Of a DNA stretch of 64,000 nucleotides, positions 35,069 through 45,353 are shown piece after piece. Where the stretch lies: NCBI GenBank assembly GCA_965222895.1, contig CBDCVB010000002.1, forward strand, positions 1 through 64,000, read 5' to 3'. The notes beneath the pieces are model-generated. The model was not told where the DNA came from. It saw nothing but the letters and a program-made list of their open reading frames with translations, and did no database searches. Each line of letters opens with the position of its first letter. The first letter of the stretch is position 1. Position numbers and translations under genes: made by a program. Origin of the DNA: Bin87 sp965222895. Lineage in GTDB: Bacteria; Chloroflexota; Dehalococcoidia; Lucifugimonadales; UBA3495.

Positions 35069-35478
35069 TCAGTTGAGTGTGGCTGGAGCCTCTTCGGGGA
35101 TGTAGTACAGGCATGGCTCGTACTGGGGGTATTGCTGGCAACCGCTACGGGCGAAATCGAACAGCCTGATCCCGGCGCCCTGTTCGGACGGGTCCAGCGC
35201 GGCGGTGAACTGCTGCCGCAGCTGATAGGGGTCGAGGTATGCGATCAGGATGCTCAGGGCGATTGTCATCTCGATGTCTTCTTCGGCCCACTGGGGGCCG
35301 TTCATCAGGCAGATTCGTACCGGGTTGGGCACGTGCCGCTGCATGGACGGCGGGATGTATAGTCGCCGTGGCTGGGTGTGGTGATGCAGTAGACCCCATT
35401 GCCCAGGTGGTCGGCGTGGTCCCATTCCTCCCACGGTGTATTCTTGGGTGGCAGTTGCGGTGAGTTGTCGCTTGACAT
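35069..35478 (-). pseudogene. Unknown small gene with frameshift
   Basis: The start frame from ATG 35478 (AGGAG upstream) reads MSSDNSPQLPPKNTPWEEW and HADHLGNGVYCITTPSHG; after a one-base shift near 35370 the protein continues YIPPSMQRHVPNPVRICLM, GPQWAEEDIEMTIALSIL and YPQYEPCLYYIPEEA. Together about 135 residues. No family is recognised; it resembles in style the split gene at 37771-38346 (short acidic proteins). Confidence 0.5.
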
Positions 35479-35547
35479 GGCTGTTCTCCTCTGCATGGGT
35501 CGTGTTGGTCAGACAGTAGTGAGCCCGAGGACATTCGCTACTGTTAG

Positions 35548-36762
35548 GGATACTCTGAACAAGACCGGCAAGAGCCGGGGATTGTGTTTACCGGGGCAGT
35601 TTTCCGGAAATAGTTGGCCCTCTGCCCGTTTTTGCGGATATTCAGCCCTCTGATTTTGCTCTCATCGGGGCCGTGATGGGCTTGCACCGGCTCCGGCGGT
35701 GGTATGGGGGCGATTGGGGCACAATTCTACCCCGTCAGGCCGCCAGGCGACTCTCCGCCGTTAGCAGGTTGCCCAGCCCGAACAGCAGCGCCAGCCGCTC
35801 CGCGTTCTTGACCAGGCCCCGGTAGCGTACCTTGGCGTAGCCGAACACCCGCTTCAGCCTCAGGAAGGGATGCTCCACTTTGGCTCTCACCGACGCCTTT
35901 GCCTGCTCCGCCAGCGCCTCATCGCTATCAGGCGCCAGCTTCCGCCGTCGGCCCGGCCGCATCGCCACCCGCCATTCCACCGCCAGCCCCCGGTTCTCCT
36001 CCCTCCGGTGAACCCCCTGATACCCCGCATCACCCCATACCACAGTCTCGCCCCCGTGCAGCAGATTGTGCGCCTCCGTAACATCGTGCACGTTGGCTGC
36101 CGTGGTGGTCATGCTGTGCACCACTCCCGTGTCGGCATCCACTCCGATGTGCACTTTCATCCCGAAGTGCCACTGGTTCCCCTGCTTGGTCTGATGCATC
36201 TCCGGGTCCCGCTCCCTGGCCCGGTGCTTCGTGGACGACGGCGCCTCGATGATGCTGGCGTCCACGATGGTCCCTTCCCGCAGCCGCAGTCCCTGCGACT
36301 CCAGATGGGCGTTGATTGCTGCGAACAGCCCCTGACCCAGGCCGTGCTGCTCCAGCAGATGGCGGAAGTTCAGAATCGTGGTCTCGTCGGGCATCGCCTC
36401 CGACAGCCTCAACCCCACGAACCGCCGCACCGAGGCCGCCTCGTAGAGCAGGTCCTCCATGCCCGGGTCGCTGAGGTTGTAGAACAACTGCACGCAGTGG
36501 ACTCTCAGCATAACGGACAGTGGGTAGGGATGGCGGCCTCGGCCCGCCTTGGGGTAGCAGGGCCGGATGCGTTCCTCCAGCCGTTGCCACGGAATCAGTC
36601 CATCCATGCGCTCCAGGAACAGCTCGCGGCGGGTCTTGCGCTTCTTGCCCTGGTATTCCAGGTCAGCAAACGTCGGCTGGTCCATCTGCGCTCACTCCTC
36701 CACCGGCATCGGGGCTTCCAGACTTACTATGCCATATCCCGCCAGACTTGTTCAGAGTATCC
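35548..36762 (-). mobile_element. IS5-family insertion sequence
   Basis: Perfect 16-bp inverted repeats GGATACTCTGAACAAG (35548-35563) and complement (36747-36762), flanked by the 4-bp duplication TTAG (35544-35547 and 36763-36766), which fits the YTAR target of the IS5 group. It inserted at the edge of a TnpB fragment. Confidence 0.93.
35735..36685 (-). CDS. IS5-family transposase
   Basis: A 316-residue DDE transposase: N-terminal QPTFADLEYQGKKRKTRRE and DGLIPWQRLEERIRP, then GTIVDASIIEAPSST (first Asp, about 138), TVVWGDAGYQG (second Asp, about 213) and KVEHPFLRLKRVFGYAKVRYRGL (Glu, about 272), the IS5 Y(2)R(3)E(6)R(7)-type signature. Intact and probably active. Confidence 0.94.
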   Translation of the reverse strand: MDQPTFADLEYQGKKRKTRRELFLERMDGLIPWQRLEERIRPCYPKAGRGRHPYPLSVMLRVHCVQLFYNLSDPGMEDLLYEAASVRRFVGLRLSEAMPDETTILNFRHLLEQHGLGQGLFAAINAHLESQGLRLREGTIVDASIIEAPSSTKHRARERDPEMHQTKQGNQWHFGMKVHIGVDADTGVVHSMTTTAANVHDVTEAHNLLHGGETVVWGDAGYQGVHRREENRGLAVEWRVAMRPGRRRKLAPDSDEALAEQAKASVRAKVEHPFLRLKRVFGYAKVRYRGLVKNAERLALLFGLGNLLTAESRLAA

Positions 36763-36763
36763 T

Positions 36764-37030
36764 TAGGCAAAAGTTTGCTGCCCTAGCCAGGATTCTCAGG
36801 CCCTGGCGCCGGATGTTATTTGCCGCATTGATGTCGGCATTCCCGGGGTGGCCGCAGCTCAGACGCTGGAAGGTTGCTTGGTTGACCCGGTTGCTGGTAG
36901 CAACGTGCTCGCATACCGAACACCGCTGGCTGGTGTGGTGGGCGGGCACGGCTTGGTGCGTAGCCTGTACCAGCCTTGCGCGAGTACGGCGCGGTTCAGG
37001 CCAGCCTTCTGGCTGACGTTGCGGCCCGGC
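36764..37030 (-). pseudogene. C-terminal fragment of TnpB (IS200/IS605)
   Basis: Contains SQKAGLNRAVLAQGWY in one frame and, after a shift, TSQRCSVCEHVATSNRVNQ, FQRLSCGHPGNADINAANN: the RuvC-III/zinc-finger part of TnpB with CxxC pairs and the terminal Asp. The catalytic N-terminal parts are absent. The IS5 element adjoins its 3' end. Confidence 0.75.
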
Positions 37031-37385
37031 TGTTCTGCAGTGCCTTTGGCTGAGCGGGTCCGTGGCTCACTATGGCCTGGCAAAGACCCCGTTCCGCATA
37101 CAGGGCGTTCATAGTCAGCAGCCTTGGCCCTGGCCCGACGTTCACCTGGTTGCTCGGAACGCGTCCCCCGCCGGCGGGTATGTCCCGACGAGAATGGTGT
37201 CCACATCGCCTTCGCAGTACCGGCGAGGAAGCGGGTGAAGCACGTGTGGACGTACGGGGGTGTGATTTTGGGGTAGTTGAGACCGGAGCTTGCAGCGCAA
37301 CACTGGCTGGGGAGGCGGAAACGCAGATCCAATCCGTTTCAGGCTGCCTTGCGGGTGGAAGCCCGCGTGGTGGCCTGAGCGTGGA
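37031..37385. other. Intergenic, no supported gene
   Basis: About 350 bases of GC-rich sequence between the TnpB fragment and a small ORF. It may include older TnpB 5' sequence too decayed to read. No gene, RNA or repeat recognised. Confidence 0.35.
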
Positions 37386-37595
37386 TCAGTTCGGTGTTCT
37401 CGGGTGAGGTTCCCGGGCGGAGCGTTCTTGCACTGTTGGGACGGCGGCGGCGGCCACAGCGCTGTTGATGGCAGTAGTTAAGGCGTCAACGACGGCGGTT
37501 ACGGAGGCCAAGTATGTAATTGCCGCGTCGTTTTCAACTACGGTGCTTTCCACATCGAACAGTAAGTCGTCGCAGATAATTCCCGCATCCAACAA
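37386..37595 (-). CDS. Small hypothetical protein
   Basis: A 69-residue frame (ENDAAITYLASVTAVVDAL) rich in Ala/Val/Thr. It shows a loose resemblance in style to the 53-residue ORF at 38376-38537 (VLDAATVLATLDEYARL), as if both were related small helical proteins. No ribosome site is certain. Confidence 0.3.
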   Translation of the reverse strand: MLDAGIICDDLLFDVESTVVENDAAITYLASVTAVVDALTTAINSAVAAAAVPTVQERSAREPHPRTPN

Positions 37596-37770
37596 TGCGT
37601 GCCGCGCCCTGCAGAGTGCCTGATAAGCGCCTCTACGGCCTCTGCTTAAAGAGTGCCATATGTGTGTCGGCGGCGCTTAGTTCAGTGGGAGCAGTCATTT
37701 CGCTCATCTTTGGAAGGTACTACTGTTTCTACTGTTGGGGCAGGATTGGTGATGGGGTTTTGGCGTTGGT

Positions 37771-38346
37771 TTATACTGCCCATTGGTTGACTCGGTTGTG
37801 CCAGATGCTGCGTTCGGGCCGTTCGATCAGGTGTTTGAAGATGTCGGCTGCGACGAGGAGTGGGTTAGTGCCGCGTTCGATGATCTTGTCGTTGGGGCGA
37901 GCTCCGTAATCGGCTCCGAAGGACGTGCCGTGTCGTTCGTTGATGACTGTGCGGATGAAGACCGGGTCGCAGTCGAGGATGTCGATGGCAAAGCGCCCTT
38001 CCGGCATGTCGAAGCCGTGGTAAAGCAATGCCTCCGGCAGGGCGGTGTTGGATGTCTCGGTAGGCTCCGCTCCGTCTGGTGCGGGCGGCTCGACTTACCA
38101 TATGGTGATAGGGCCATCGTCTACCTCGATTTCCATTTCGACCCACAGGGCGGGTAGGCCGTTGCGGATCGCCATTTCATTGATGACACCCTCGATGCAG
38201 GCACTGAGCTGGCCGGCAGCGTCTCGGCGGTAGAGGAAACCGCGGCACGGCATCAGGTCGGGCCGGCGCAATTCTCTGATCAGCTCGCGTACCCGGCCTT
38301 CCCATTGTTCTGGATGATCGGGTAGATGTTGTGTTTGCACTTGCAT
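37771..38346 (-). pseudogene. Unknown gene split by an in-frame TAA
   Basis: From ATG 38346 the frame reads MQVQTQHLPDHPEQWEGRV to VEMEIEVDDGPITIW, meets TAA at 38095-38097, and continues in the same frame as VEPPAPDGAEPTETSNTAL, FDMPEGRFAIDILDCDPVF and ADIFKHLIERPERSIW to a stop at 37771. Read through, it is about 190 residues of acidic, well-formed protein. I do not recognise it. The second part lacks a good start, so a single broken gene is more likely than two genes. Confidence 0.5.
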
Positions 38347-38375
38347 TCTGCTGTCCTCTCTTTTCTGCTGGGGTT

Positions 38376-38537
38376 TCAATCCTCACCAGTCGCCGCGATT
38401 GCGTTTATCAACAGCGGCCGTAGCCGAGCATATTCGTCCAGCGTTGCCAAAACTGTCGCTGCATCCAGTACCTCACTGCCCACGGCGGGAATGCTAGCTG
38501 ATGCCGCAATCTCGTCAAGATGTTCGCTTACAGCCAT
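38376..38537 (-). CDS. Small hypothetical helical protein
   Basis: A 53-residue frame (MAVSEHLDEIAASASIPAVG ... ATGED). It lies 29 bases upstream of the split gene at 37771-38346 on the same strand and may have been in one operon with it. No family recognised. Confidence 0.4.
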   Translation of the reverse strand: MAVSEHLDEIAASASIPAVGSEVLDAATVLATLDEYARLRPLLINAIAATGED

Positions 38538-38789
38538 TCACTAACTTCCTGCCTGCGCCAAGAGCGATTCCGCCGCAACTACCGGTTTGCACACGACCGC
38601 GCAGTGAGGTCCGGACATCTCACCGCCCACGGCGGCCCCGGACGGCTTACCAACAATAAAGGGCCTAAACCAATACCAAGGTAGCCTCCTCACCCGGTCC
38701 GAGTTGGACTATGAGAGCCGGACTTGCTACAGGGTAGCCCTAACCGCCGAGGACTTCCCGGTCAAGGCACAATCTGGCGGGGTAACTGT

Positions 38790-41079
38790 TCATGTTTGAG
38801 AGGGCGGAAACGGTTGGCAGGGGCTCTGGTGCTGCACCGCTTTGGCGGTCGCCGGCCATTGTGATTGTGGCCCGGTGGAGTTGCGAGATTGCTTATGCTG
38901 GTATAGGCGGGCGAGTTTTGCGGTTGCAAGGATCAGGTCTTCTGGTACCTTGGTCCGCCTAGCGCCTTCGACTTGGATGGGCTTCCAGGTACCGTCGGTA
39001 TTGGCCAACTGGATGGTGGCTACTGGTCTGCCAGCCTTGTTATGGGCGATGAAAATACGGCAGCCGCTGTCGACGCACCGTATGTCGTAGATGTGGACGC
39101 CGTTGCCCATTATTGTTGCCCAGTTGGCCAGCTCTGCGCTGGTGGTTGCTGGGGTAAAGTGGTAGTCATCGATCTCAGTTACGGGAAGAAGGCTGTCCCA
39201 GGACAGGTTGCGTGAGTGGTCGTGTGGGCGGGCTCGGTTGATGACGCGGGCAACCATTTCGTTCCAGCTTTCGTTGGGCCAGTGTTCTGGCTCGAGTCTG
39301 CTGGCTTGGTGCTTTATGGCGTCGCCGATGTGGTTGAGGTCAGCTGACTGTTGGAAGTCGGGGGGTTTTGGGGTTCCAAGTATAGGTTGACGGCTCTCAC
39401 CCAAGCTTGCCAAGGCGCTTCTGAGTCGATGGGCATATGGCGGACTGTCCTGGTGGTATACGCGTTGGAGAGTACATGGCGGACGCGTTCTGGGTGAGCG
39501 TTGGGTCGGTTTGCGTCGCAGAGGAGGGCAGCTTGGATGCGTGCTTCGATTCGATTGCGGTCTTTGTTTTCGGTGTAGATCGTAGCGTCGCTGGTGCGTA
39601 AGAACCATCGCCAGAGGGAGGGGTCGATGTCGAGGTGCTTGCGGACGGTGCTGATGATCTGGCCTGGATGCTGAAAGCGTACCATCTTGTCATAGCCGGG
39701 GACAATGACGGCTTTGAAATAGACGATTGCTGCGATGCTGGACGGTGGTATCTGGTCCAATACCGTTTGGTTGACGGCCATGATGTTGTAATGGAGGGTT
39801 TTCTCGGGTCCGGAGTGGTTCTGGTGATAATTGGAGGGGAATTTGGCCAGGTCGTCCTTCACGATTGACTTCCGTACGGCTCTAGTGACGAGCTTGGGTA
39901 GCTTCTTGATTGAGGTTGGCTTGGTCCTGGGAGATTCGGGGAGATCGGGCATTCTGAAGTTGCGGTCGAGCATTTGGTGGGCGAGATCGCGTATGTGGGG
40001 CAGGCAGTTGACTGAGTTGATGAAGGGTGCCTCCGGGTTGGTGATGTCAGGGGCGTCCAGTTCATATGGACGGTAGGCGCGGTACTCACCCATGAGGTAG
40101 GCGGGATTTGGGTGGGTGTTGAACAGGTGCTTGAGTATTATCTCCACGTTCTGCGTGACTGGCAAGGTTCTCTGGCTTGGTGCCGTTGAAGTTGAAGTTT
40201 GACTGTTCAACTGGCGGGTTGACGTTGATGGAGCCGTCCTGTAGACGGGAGATCGAATAGACGGGTTCATTGCCGTCGTTGAACATGACTTTTATGACGT
40301 CGCCCTGTTCGGTTTTTTCGTGTTTGATTGGTATCCACCAGGGGCTTTCCTCGGCGGCCAGGTCGTTTACTTTTATGATCAGGTTGTTGTTGAATTCTTC
40401 GGGCTTGCAGTGAGGGTCTTCTGCTTTCGGGTTTGGGGATTTGGTCTGTCGTCGTTCGTTGGCGTCGTGTGAGCAATAGCTCTTGTATGGCTCTGGTTTC
40501 TCGATATCTCGGGTGATCGCGCTGTAGATCATGTTATTTGCGGCGGTAATGTCGTCGTCGGGGTGTTCAGGCTTGCGGTGCTCAGATGGGATGGGCAGGT
40601 CGGTGTCGGGCATGGGTATGGTGAGTTCCTCGACTAGGCGTTGGGCGATATCACTCAGTCGCCGGTTGAGGATGCCTTCGTATCCATGGGCGATCACGGC
40701 TGCCGGCTGCTCTGTCGGCAGCTCCTTCAGTACCACGTTGTAGAGCAGGTGCATAAAGTGCTGGGTCAGGAGGAATGAGTCGTTCTGGTATGACCGGAAG
40801 GCTGTCATCGGACGGTCGAGGCCAAGTTTTCTCACATCGATGTAACCGTTGGCACAGATCGTGACAGCTATGGCTGGAGGAAGCGTGTGCTGTGGAGACA
40901 TGATCTCCACGTGCAGTCCCTCGTCGTCTCGGTAATGGCGGACGGAATGAATGAATGGGAGCAAGCAGGTGGGCCAGGTGTGTGTGTGCGTGCTCGTCGG
41001 CGAGCTTGATGATTTCGTCCAGCATTAGCCTGGCGTCGTTGGGTTTGGTCATGGTCAGAGATGGATTTGCGGTGGTCAT
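38790..41079 (-). pseudogene. PcfJ-like protein gene with three frameshifts
   Basis: Four consecutive frames make one protein of about 760 residues: MTTANPSLTMTKPNDARLML (from 41079), shift at an ATTC repeat (40946-40957), SVRHYRDDEGLHVEIMSPQ, shift near 40160, EIILKHLFNTHPNPAYLMGE, shift at a six-base C run (39360-39365 as G), then DFQQSADLNHIGDAIKHQA. The C-terminal part ELANWATIMGNGVHIYDIRC, GCRIFIAHNKAGRPVATIQL and a Gln-Val-Glu-Gly segment resembles the PcfJ domain of conjugative elements. The resemblance is moderate. The breaks may be decay, slippage or sequencing error. Confidence 0.45.
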
Positions 41080-41113
41080 TATCCTCTCTGGTAACGGCTG
41101 ACTGGCAAATGGG

Positions 41114-41144
41114 AAGGCCGCTGCCCTAATTGGGCAGCGGCTTT
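41114..41144. terminator. Rho-independent-type hairpin
   Basis: Stem GCCGCTGCCC / GGGCAGCGGC (41117-41126 and 41132-41141) with loop TAATT, extended by AAG/TTT pairs, followed by TTTC. It lies upstream of the PcfJ-like gene and would end minus-strand transcripts from the 41.8 kb gene. Confidence 0.65.
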
Positions 41145-41551
41145 CAGATGGCCGCGTAGTGTGGCGTGATTTGGTAAAGAAGAGTCTTTTTAGGCCGTCG
41201 GGTAATCCAAGTAGCGGGAGGGAGGGTGAGATCGGTAATTTTTAAGTGCGGGAATATCGGTGTGTGGTCAGTGCGTGAAGTGCAGACCGTAGGCTACTGT
41301 TGCTCTGGCTTGGTTACGCGGTTGGCTGGGTTGATGATGACGGTGGGAGAGTTGGTTGATTCTCGAGCGATGGCAGGTCGGTCGTTGTGGTCTGCCTGGT
41401 ATGTTTGCGGCCACGGTGGTCGCCGGGGACAGCCCAAGGGCTGTATTTTGCTGGTTGGTCCGCACTTGGTACTGTAGGGAAGTCGGGTGTGTGTCAGCCT
41501 GCATACTCGTCATGCCACGATGTTATCGTCGCGCTAATTTCGCAATGTGCT

Positions 41552-41846
41552 CAGTGTTCCTGAGTGTGCGGGGGAGTATTCCTGCGTATACGGGAGTAGC
41601 CATATTAATGATGCACAGATGGCAGGTGTGTTGGGAGTATCCCTGCGTATACGGGGGCTACCTTTTTGGGTTGGGCTGACGGTCTGAGTATCTGGGATTA
41701 TCCCTGCGTCTGCGGGGGCAACTCGGATCTGTCGTTACGATGGAAGCGTAATCACGGAGTATCCCTGCGGATGCGTGGGAAACTCATCAAGCCGTAGAGG
41801 AAATGTCTTGTTCTACCGACCATCCCTGCGTATGCCGGGGGACAAC
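41552..41846. CRISPR. Decayed type I-E-like CRISPR array
   Basis: Five repeats start at 41574, 41635, 41696, 41757 and 41818, exactly 61 bases apart, the repeat-plus-spacer length of type I-E (29+32). Each carries a near-palindromic core like CCCTGCGTATGCGGGGG with several point changes between copies, while the 32-33 base intervals are unrelated. A sixth, shortened repeat-like piece at about 41552 abuts the first with no spacer. No cas gene is present in the window. Because the repeats have diverged, the array is probably no longer functional or was mobilised in part. Confidence 0.65.
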
Positions 41847-42413
41847 GAGATGGACTGCTTTCGGCAGGCTTCGACGAGGTTCTCGTATTGTTCTTTGGGA
41901 AGGCGGTCCATGACCTGCTTGGCGCACTGGGCGATGGCCGCATCGCACTCGTTGATGGAGTAATATGTCGAGTCGGGCTGGCGTATTTCGGTGATAGCCT
42001 CGCGGATTATTCCGTAAAGGCTGGGTGCCGCGCCGTAAGAACGCTGGTTGCAGATGATGGGGCTGGTGATCAAGAGGCCGAGTTCACTCTCAATGTCCTC
42101 AATGACGTAGTTCCACACCGACAGTAGGTCTGGCTTGGTGAAAAGTGTGGTGTCGCCAGGCGCGATGTCGGGGCGTTGTGGCGGGGTCATGGTTACGGGT
42201 CTGGTATAGATGCAGGCTGATCCGTCTAGGGAGGTCCATGTGAAGGTGTATTCGCTGACTTGGTGAATCACGAGGCTGTAATCGGGCATCAGGCAGAAGC
42301 CATAAATGCGCCAATCTGAGTTGGGAGGCTCTGCGCTGGCGTGTCGCATGAGGAAAGGAAGCATTGCGAACTCGCCGCGCTGGTCGTATAGGTCCATGCT
42401 TTGCTTTGCTAAG

Positions 42414-44145
42414 CCCGAATCCACCGATGGACACCGATGGACGACGTGAGAACAGGGGAAGGGGGGTGAGGGAGCTCAGGGGAGATGGCCTGGGTTCCAT
42501 GGGGTAGATGGGAGGTCGGCGGAGGGTCTTCAGTCGTCGCACAGGGGCCCCTATGGCCGTCTGGGGACGTTGGGAAGAGCGGGATGGCGAGGGTAGAACG
42601 CAGCAAGAAACCCTCGCGGACCGGGCTGGCGCGAGTTGGCGGGGACGTTCGGTTGTCCGTTGGGTGGCTCAGGCACCGGCGTTGCCGTCAGGCAGGAAAT
42701 GGAATCGCTCGCAGCCGTGCCAGGGCGCGGCTGAACTGGGTTTCCCAGGGCCAATGCTTGGGAAGATGCAAAGTGAGGCGGCGCGCCGAGCGGGTGAGCC
42801 GTCCGGCCAGGGAGAAGAACCGCCGCCGGAGGGTCTTGGTGGTCACGATCTGCTCACCCAGACCGATGCGCGCCGTCCAGCGAGCCAGGTTGTGGGCCAG
42901 CACCTGGACGGCCAGCCAGGCGGCGTTGGCGGCGAAGCGGCCCGAGGGGAGATGGTTCAACCCCACGCCGTACTTGAGGTCTCGGATGGCATTCTCGATC
43001 TCGGCGTGGCGGCGCTGGTCAGCCTCCAGTTCGAGCATCTCCCCGTCCCGGTCGGTGATGAAGCCGTGATAGCTGTAGGTGGCGAAGAGGGCCAGTTGTG
43101 AACTGGGCGTGGGCTTCACTCGCCGGACGATGAGCCGCACCGGTGCGGCGCCGGGCTCAGTCCGGAAGGGGGTGTAGGTGGTCTGCGCCACGTCGGCGGC
43201 GCCGTCCATCCAGTAGGGAATGGGCGTCCAGTCCGTCTCGGGTATGGTCTCGATGAGATTGTACCGGCTTTTGTGCTGGCGGATGGTGACGGAGAAGCGC
43301 ACGTCCATCTTGCAGCAGGCGGATACCACGCTATGAGTGTAGAAGCCGCTGTCGGCCTGCACCGTGAGTTGCCCTGGGCCTCGGCGCAGCGAACCCGCCC
43401 CACCGTCTCCCGCAGGAAGTGGGCAGCGCCCCGAGCGGTGTTGGCGCGGCCCTCGCGCCGCCGGGACATCAGCACGTCGCCGGTGCCGGCCCCAGTAGTC
43501 CAGGCCCGGGCCAGCAGCGGGTGATAGCCCCGCTGGCCGGTATAGCCGTGGTGTCGCGCGCGCTCCTTGGCCAGTCCATAGGTCTCGCAGCCGGTGGAGT
43601 CCAGGTCGATGGTGAACGGTGCGTCGCCGGGTCCCGCCCCGGCCTGCCGGGCCCGGGCCAGCAACTCGCGGCTCACCCCGTCCAGTTGGCGGACGTGGCC
43701 CCACCGGAAACTGCGCAGGAACGTCCCCAGGGTGGATGGCGCCTTGACTACGCAGCCGATGGCGCTAGCCGTCCCGCCGGTGCGCAGCACGTCGGCGTCG
43801 TCGATGCAGTCGCCGCCCGCCAGCGCTGACGCCACCGGAGTCATCATCTTGTCGCCGGTGTTGGCCCGCCCCGGCGCGCTGCCGAGATCGAGGTGATAGT
43901 CTACGAGTCCCCCAGGCCCAGGTGCTGGGCGAGGGCGGCCGGCAGGAGCAGGCCGGCATTGGCCACCAGTCGGTGATCGTCGAAGGTGATTTGGATCCCG
44001 TCGGGGTGGTGGCGTGGCAGCATCTATTGGGTGCTCCTTTTCCGGGGTCGGTTTCTCGTTACAAAACCATTATCCCAGGAGCACAGGAGCACCTTCTTGC
44101 CACTTCAGGACGCTGACCCGATGCCCTCCTTCGGTGGATTCGGGA
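42414..44145 (-). mobile_element. IS1380-family insertion sequence
   Basis: Inverted ends CCCGAATCCACCGA (42414-42427) and TCGGTGGATTCGGG (44131-44144), with a 4-bp TAAG on both sides (42410-42413 and 44146-44149). Length about 1.73 kb, as expected for IS1380. Its transposase gene is broken, so it is immobile without help. Confidence 0.82.
42688..44023 (-). pseudogene. IS1380-family transposase with two frameshifts
   Basis: From ATG 44023 the protein begins MLPRHHPDGIQITFDDHRL, shifts near 43895 into YHLDLGSAPGRANTGDKMM, continues through FTIDLDSTGCETYGLAKER (first catalytic Asp region), then shifts near 43370 into LTVQADSGFYTHSVVSACC and ends with HAEIENAIRDLKYGVGLNH (Glu region) and the RWTARIGLGEQ tail. 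A fragment of a close relative lies at 25091-25400. Confidence 0.85.
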
Positions 44146-44375
44146 TAAGGAATGGTACAGTTCGGAGCGAGGCTGCTGTTGATTGCAGCTGTCGTCGGCT
44201 GTCGAAGTATTGGCGGTGTTGCGCCGGCAGGTAGGCGGTAAGCCCGGCCAGCAGTCTGGCGCGCCAGGATGCGGCGGACAGAAGCAGCGATTGTGCTGCT
44301 TCATCCGTGATGAGTAGTATCGTGAATGAAAATGTCAGAGCCGCGATGGACATAGATCATTGCGGGTGTGTGGAG

Positions 44376-45320
44376 TCACCGTTTGGTGAGCTCAACTGGT
44401 GAGTTTGTGACGTCTGCGTTGCCGCGTTCCACGGCGAGCCGTAGTGAAGTGATCGTGTTGCGGAGGGTTTCCTCGTAGTCCCAAATCCGGTCGGCGTTTT
44501 CCGCGCATATATGGTTCGACATCTGAGCGGCGGTTTCATAGTTGAGCCGCTCCTGGTCGGCGGGTATTTGCCGTGCAGCGAATTGGACGTAGGCTTCCAC
44601 GGCGATTTTTTCCGCCAGTATCGCTTCGGTGTGCGGGAGCTTCACCGGGTTGTCGCGTGTGATGTGCTCTACGGCTGCGTTGACGGCGTTGCCTGATGCT
44701 TCCATGAGGCGTCTGGTTCGTTCTTGGGTTATCTGCTCCATGATGGGATATTCCTGCGAAGTTATCTGGTAGCTCTCGCCTTCGTGGAAGGCTTCTTTCA
44801 TGCTGAAATAGTTTGACGTCAATGAAGTGACGTTCATCGTGTATTGGTAGTCGTCGGGGTCGGAGATGGTTTCGGCGACTGCGTTGGTGAAGGCTGTGCT
44901 GCTGTCCAACATGGATTGCGCGACGAGGCGCACCATGGGATTGAATGTCTCGGGGTCAAAGGTGTCGGCGCCGTGCAAAGTTGCGTGGTCGGTGTTGGGA
45001 TCCGCCATGTGAGTGAGATGAACGATGAGGGGCTCGGCCATCTGTTGGGCGAGGTGCTGTGCGGCTTCGCGGCGTGCTTCGTCGGAGAAATCGACGGTGG
45101 CGGCGTTGAAGGTCTGGTAGATGGTGGATGCTGAGCTGGAAGCGGTGTCGAACCAAGAGGGCAGTTTGTTGCCGTTTGGATCGTGTTCCAACACGGCGAG
45201 TTCTGCGGCGAGTCGGGGGTTTGCCGCTTCAAGCATGGTCGTGAATTCTCGGTAGGCTGCGGGGTGCTCAGCTTTGTGCGCGAGCCCATAGTGCTCGCGG
45301 TATTCGGTGTTTTTGGGCAT
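44376..45320 (-). CDS. Unknown helical protein of the 38-51 kb element
   Basis: A 314-residue, largely helical, acidic protein starting MPKNTEYREHYGLAHKAEH. Features: WFDTASSSASTIYQTFN, PNTDHATLHGADTFDPETFN, and a C-terminal helix pair ending in TSLRLAVERGNADV. No membrane segment, signal or catalytic motif is visible. The same style (His/Ala/Gln-rich helices, dense in DP and NP turns) recurs in the next gene, 34 bases upstream, suggesting a shared element-specific module. Not recognised. Confidence 0.6.
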   Translation of the reverse strand: MPKNTEYREHYGLAHKAEHPAAYREFTTMLEAANPRLAAELAVLEHDPNGNKLPSWFDTASSSASTIYQTFNAATVDFSDEARREAAQHLAQQMAEPLIVHLTHMADPNTDHATLHGADTFDPETFNPMVRLVAQSMLDSSTAFTNAVAETISDPDDYQYTMNVTSLTSNYFSMKEAFHEGESYQITSQEYPIMEQITQERTRRLMEASGNAVNAAVEHITRDNPVKLPHTEAILAEKIAVEAYVQFAARQIPADQERLNYETAAQMSNHICAENADRIWDYEETLRNTITSLRLAVERGNADVTNSPVELTKR

Positions 45321-45353
45321 GGTGCGCTCACTTTGTTGCGTGGGTGCTGGCGG

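Larger units (their letters stand above)
41813..44353 (-). pseudogene. Unknown gene interrupted by IS1380
   Basis: The 3' part (41813-42413) encodes KQSMDLYDQRGEFAMLPFL, WRIYGFCLMPDYSLVIHQ and SLYGIIREAITEIRQ; the 5' part right of the IS (44146-44353) encodes MSIAALTFSFTILLITDEA and ASWRARLLAGLTAYLPAQH. The two halves flank the IS1380 element, but joining them at the TAAG duplication leaves them in different frames, so there is an additional indel or they belong to two genes. The last codons (SLSPGIRRD) come from the CRISPR repeat region. No family recognised. Confidence 0.4.

Noticed and set aside
36752..37332. Possible intact TnpB
   Set aside because: Only the zinc-finger end is present and the frame shifts; no RuvC-I or II segment is found.
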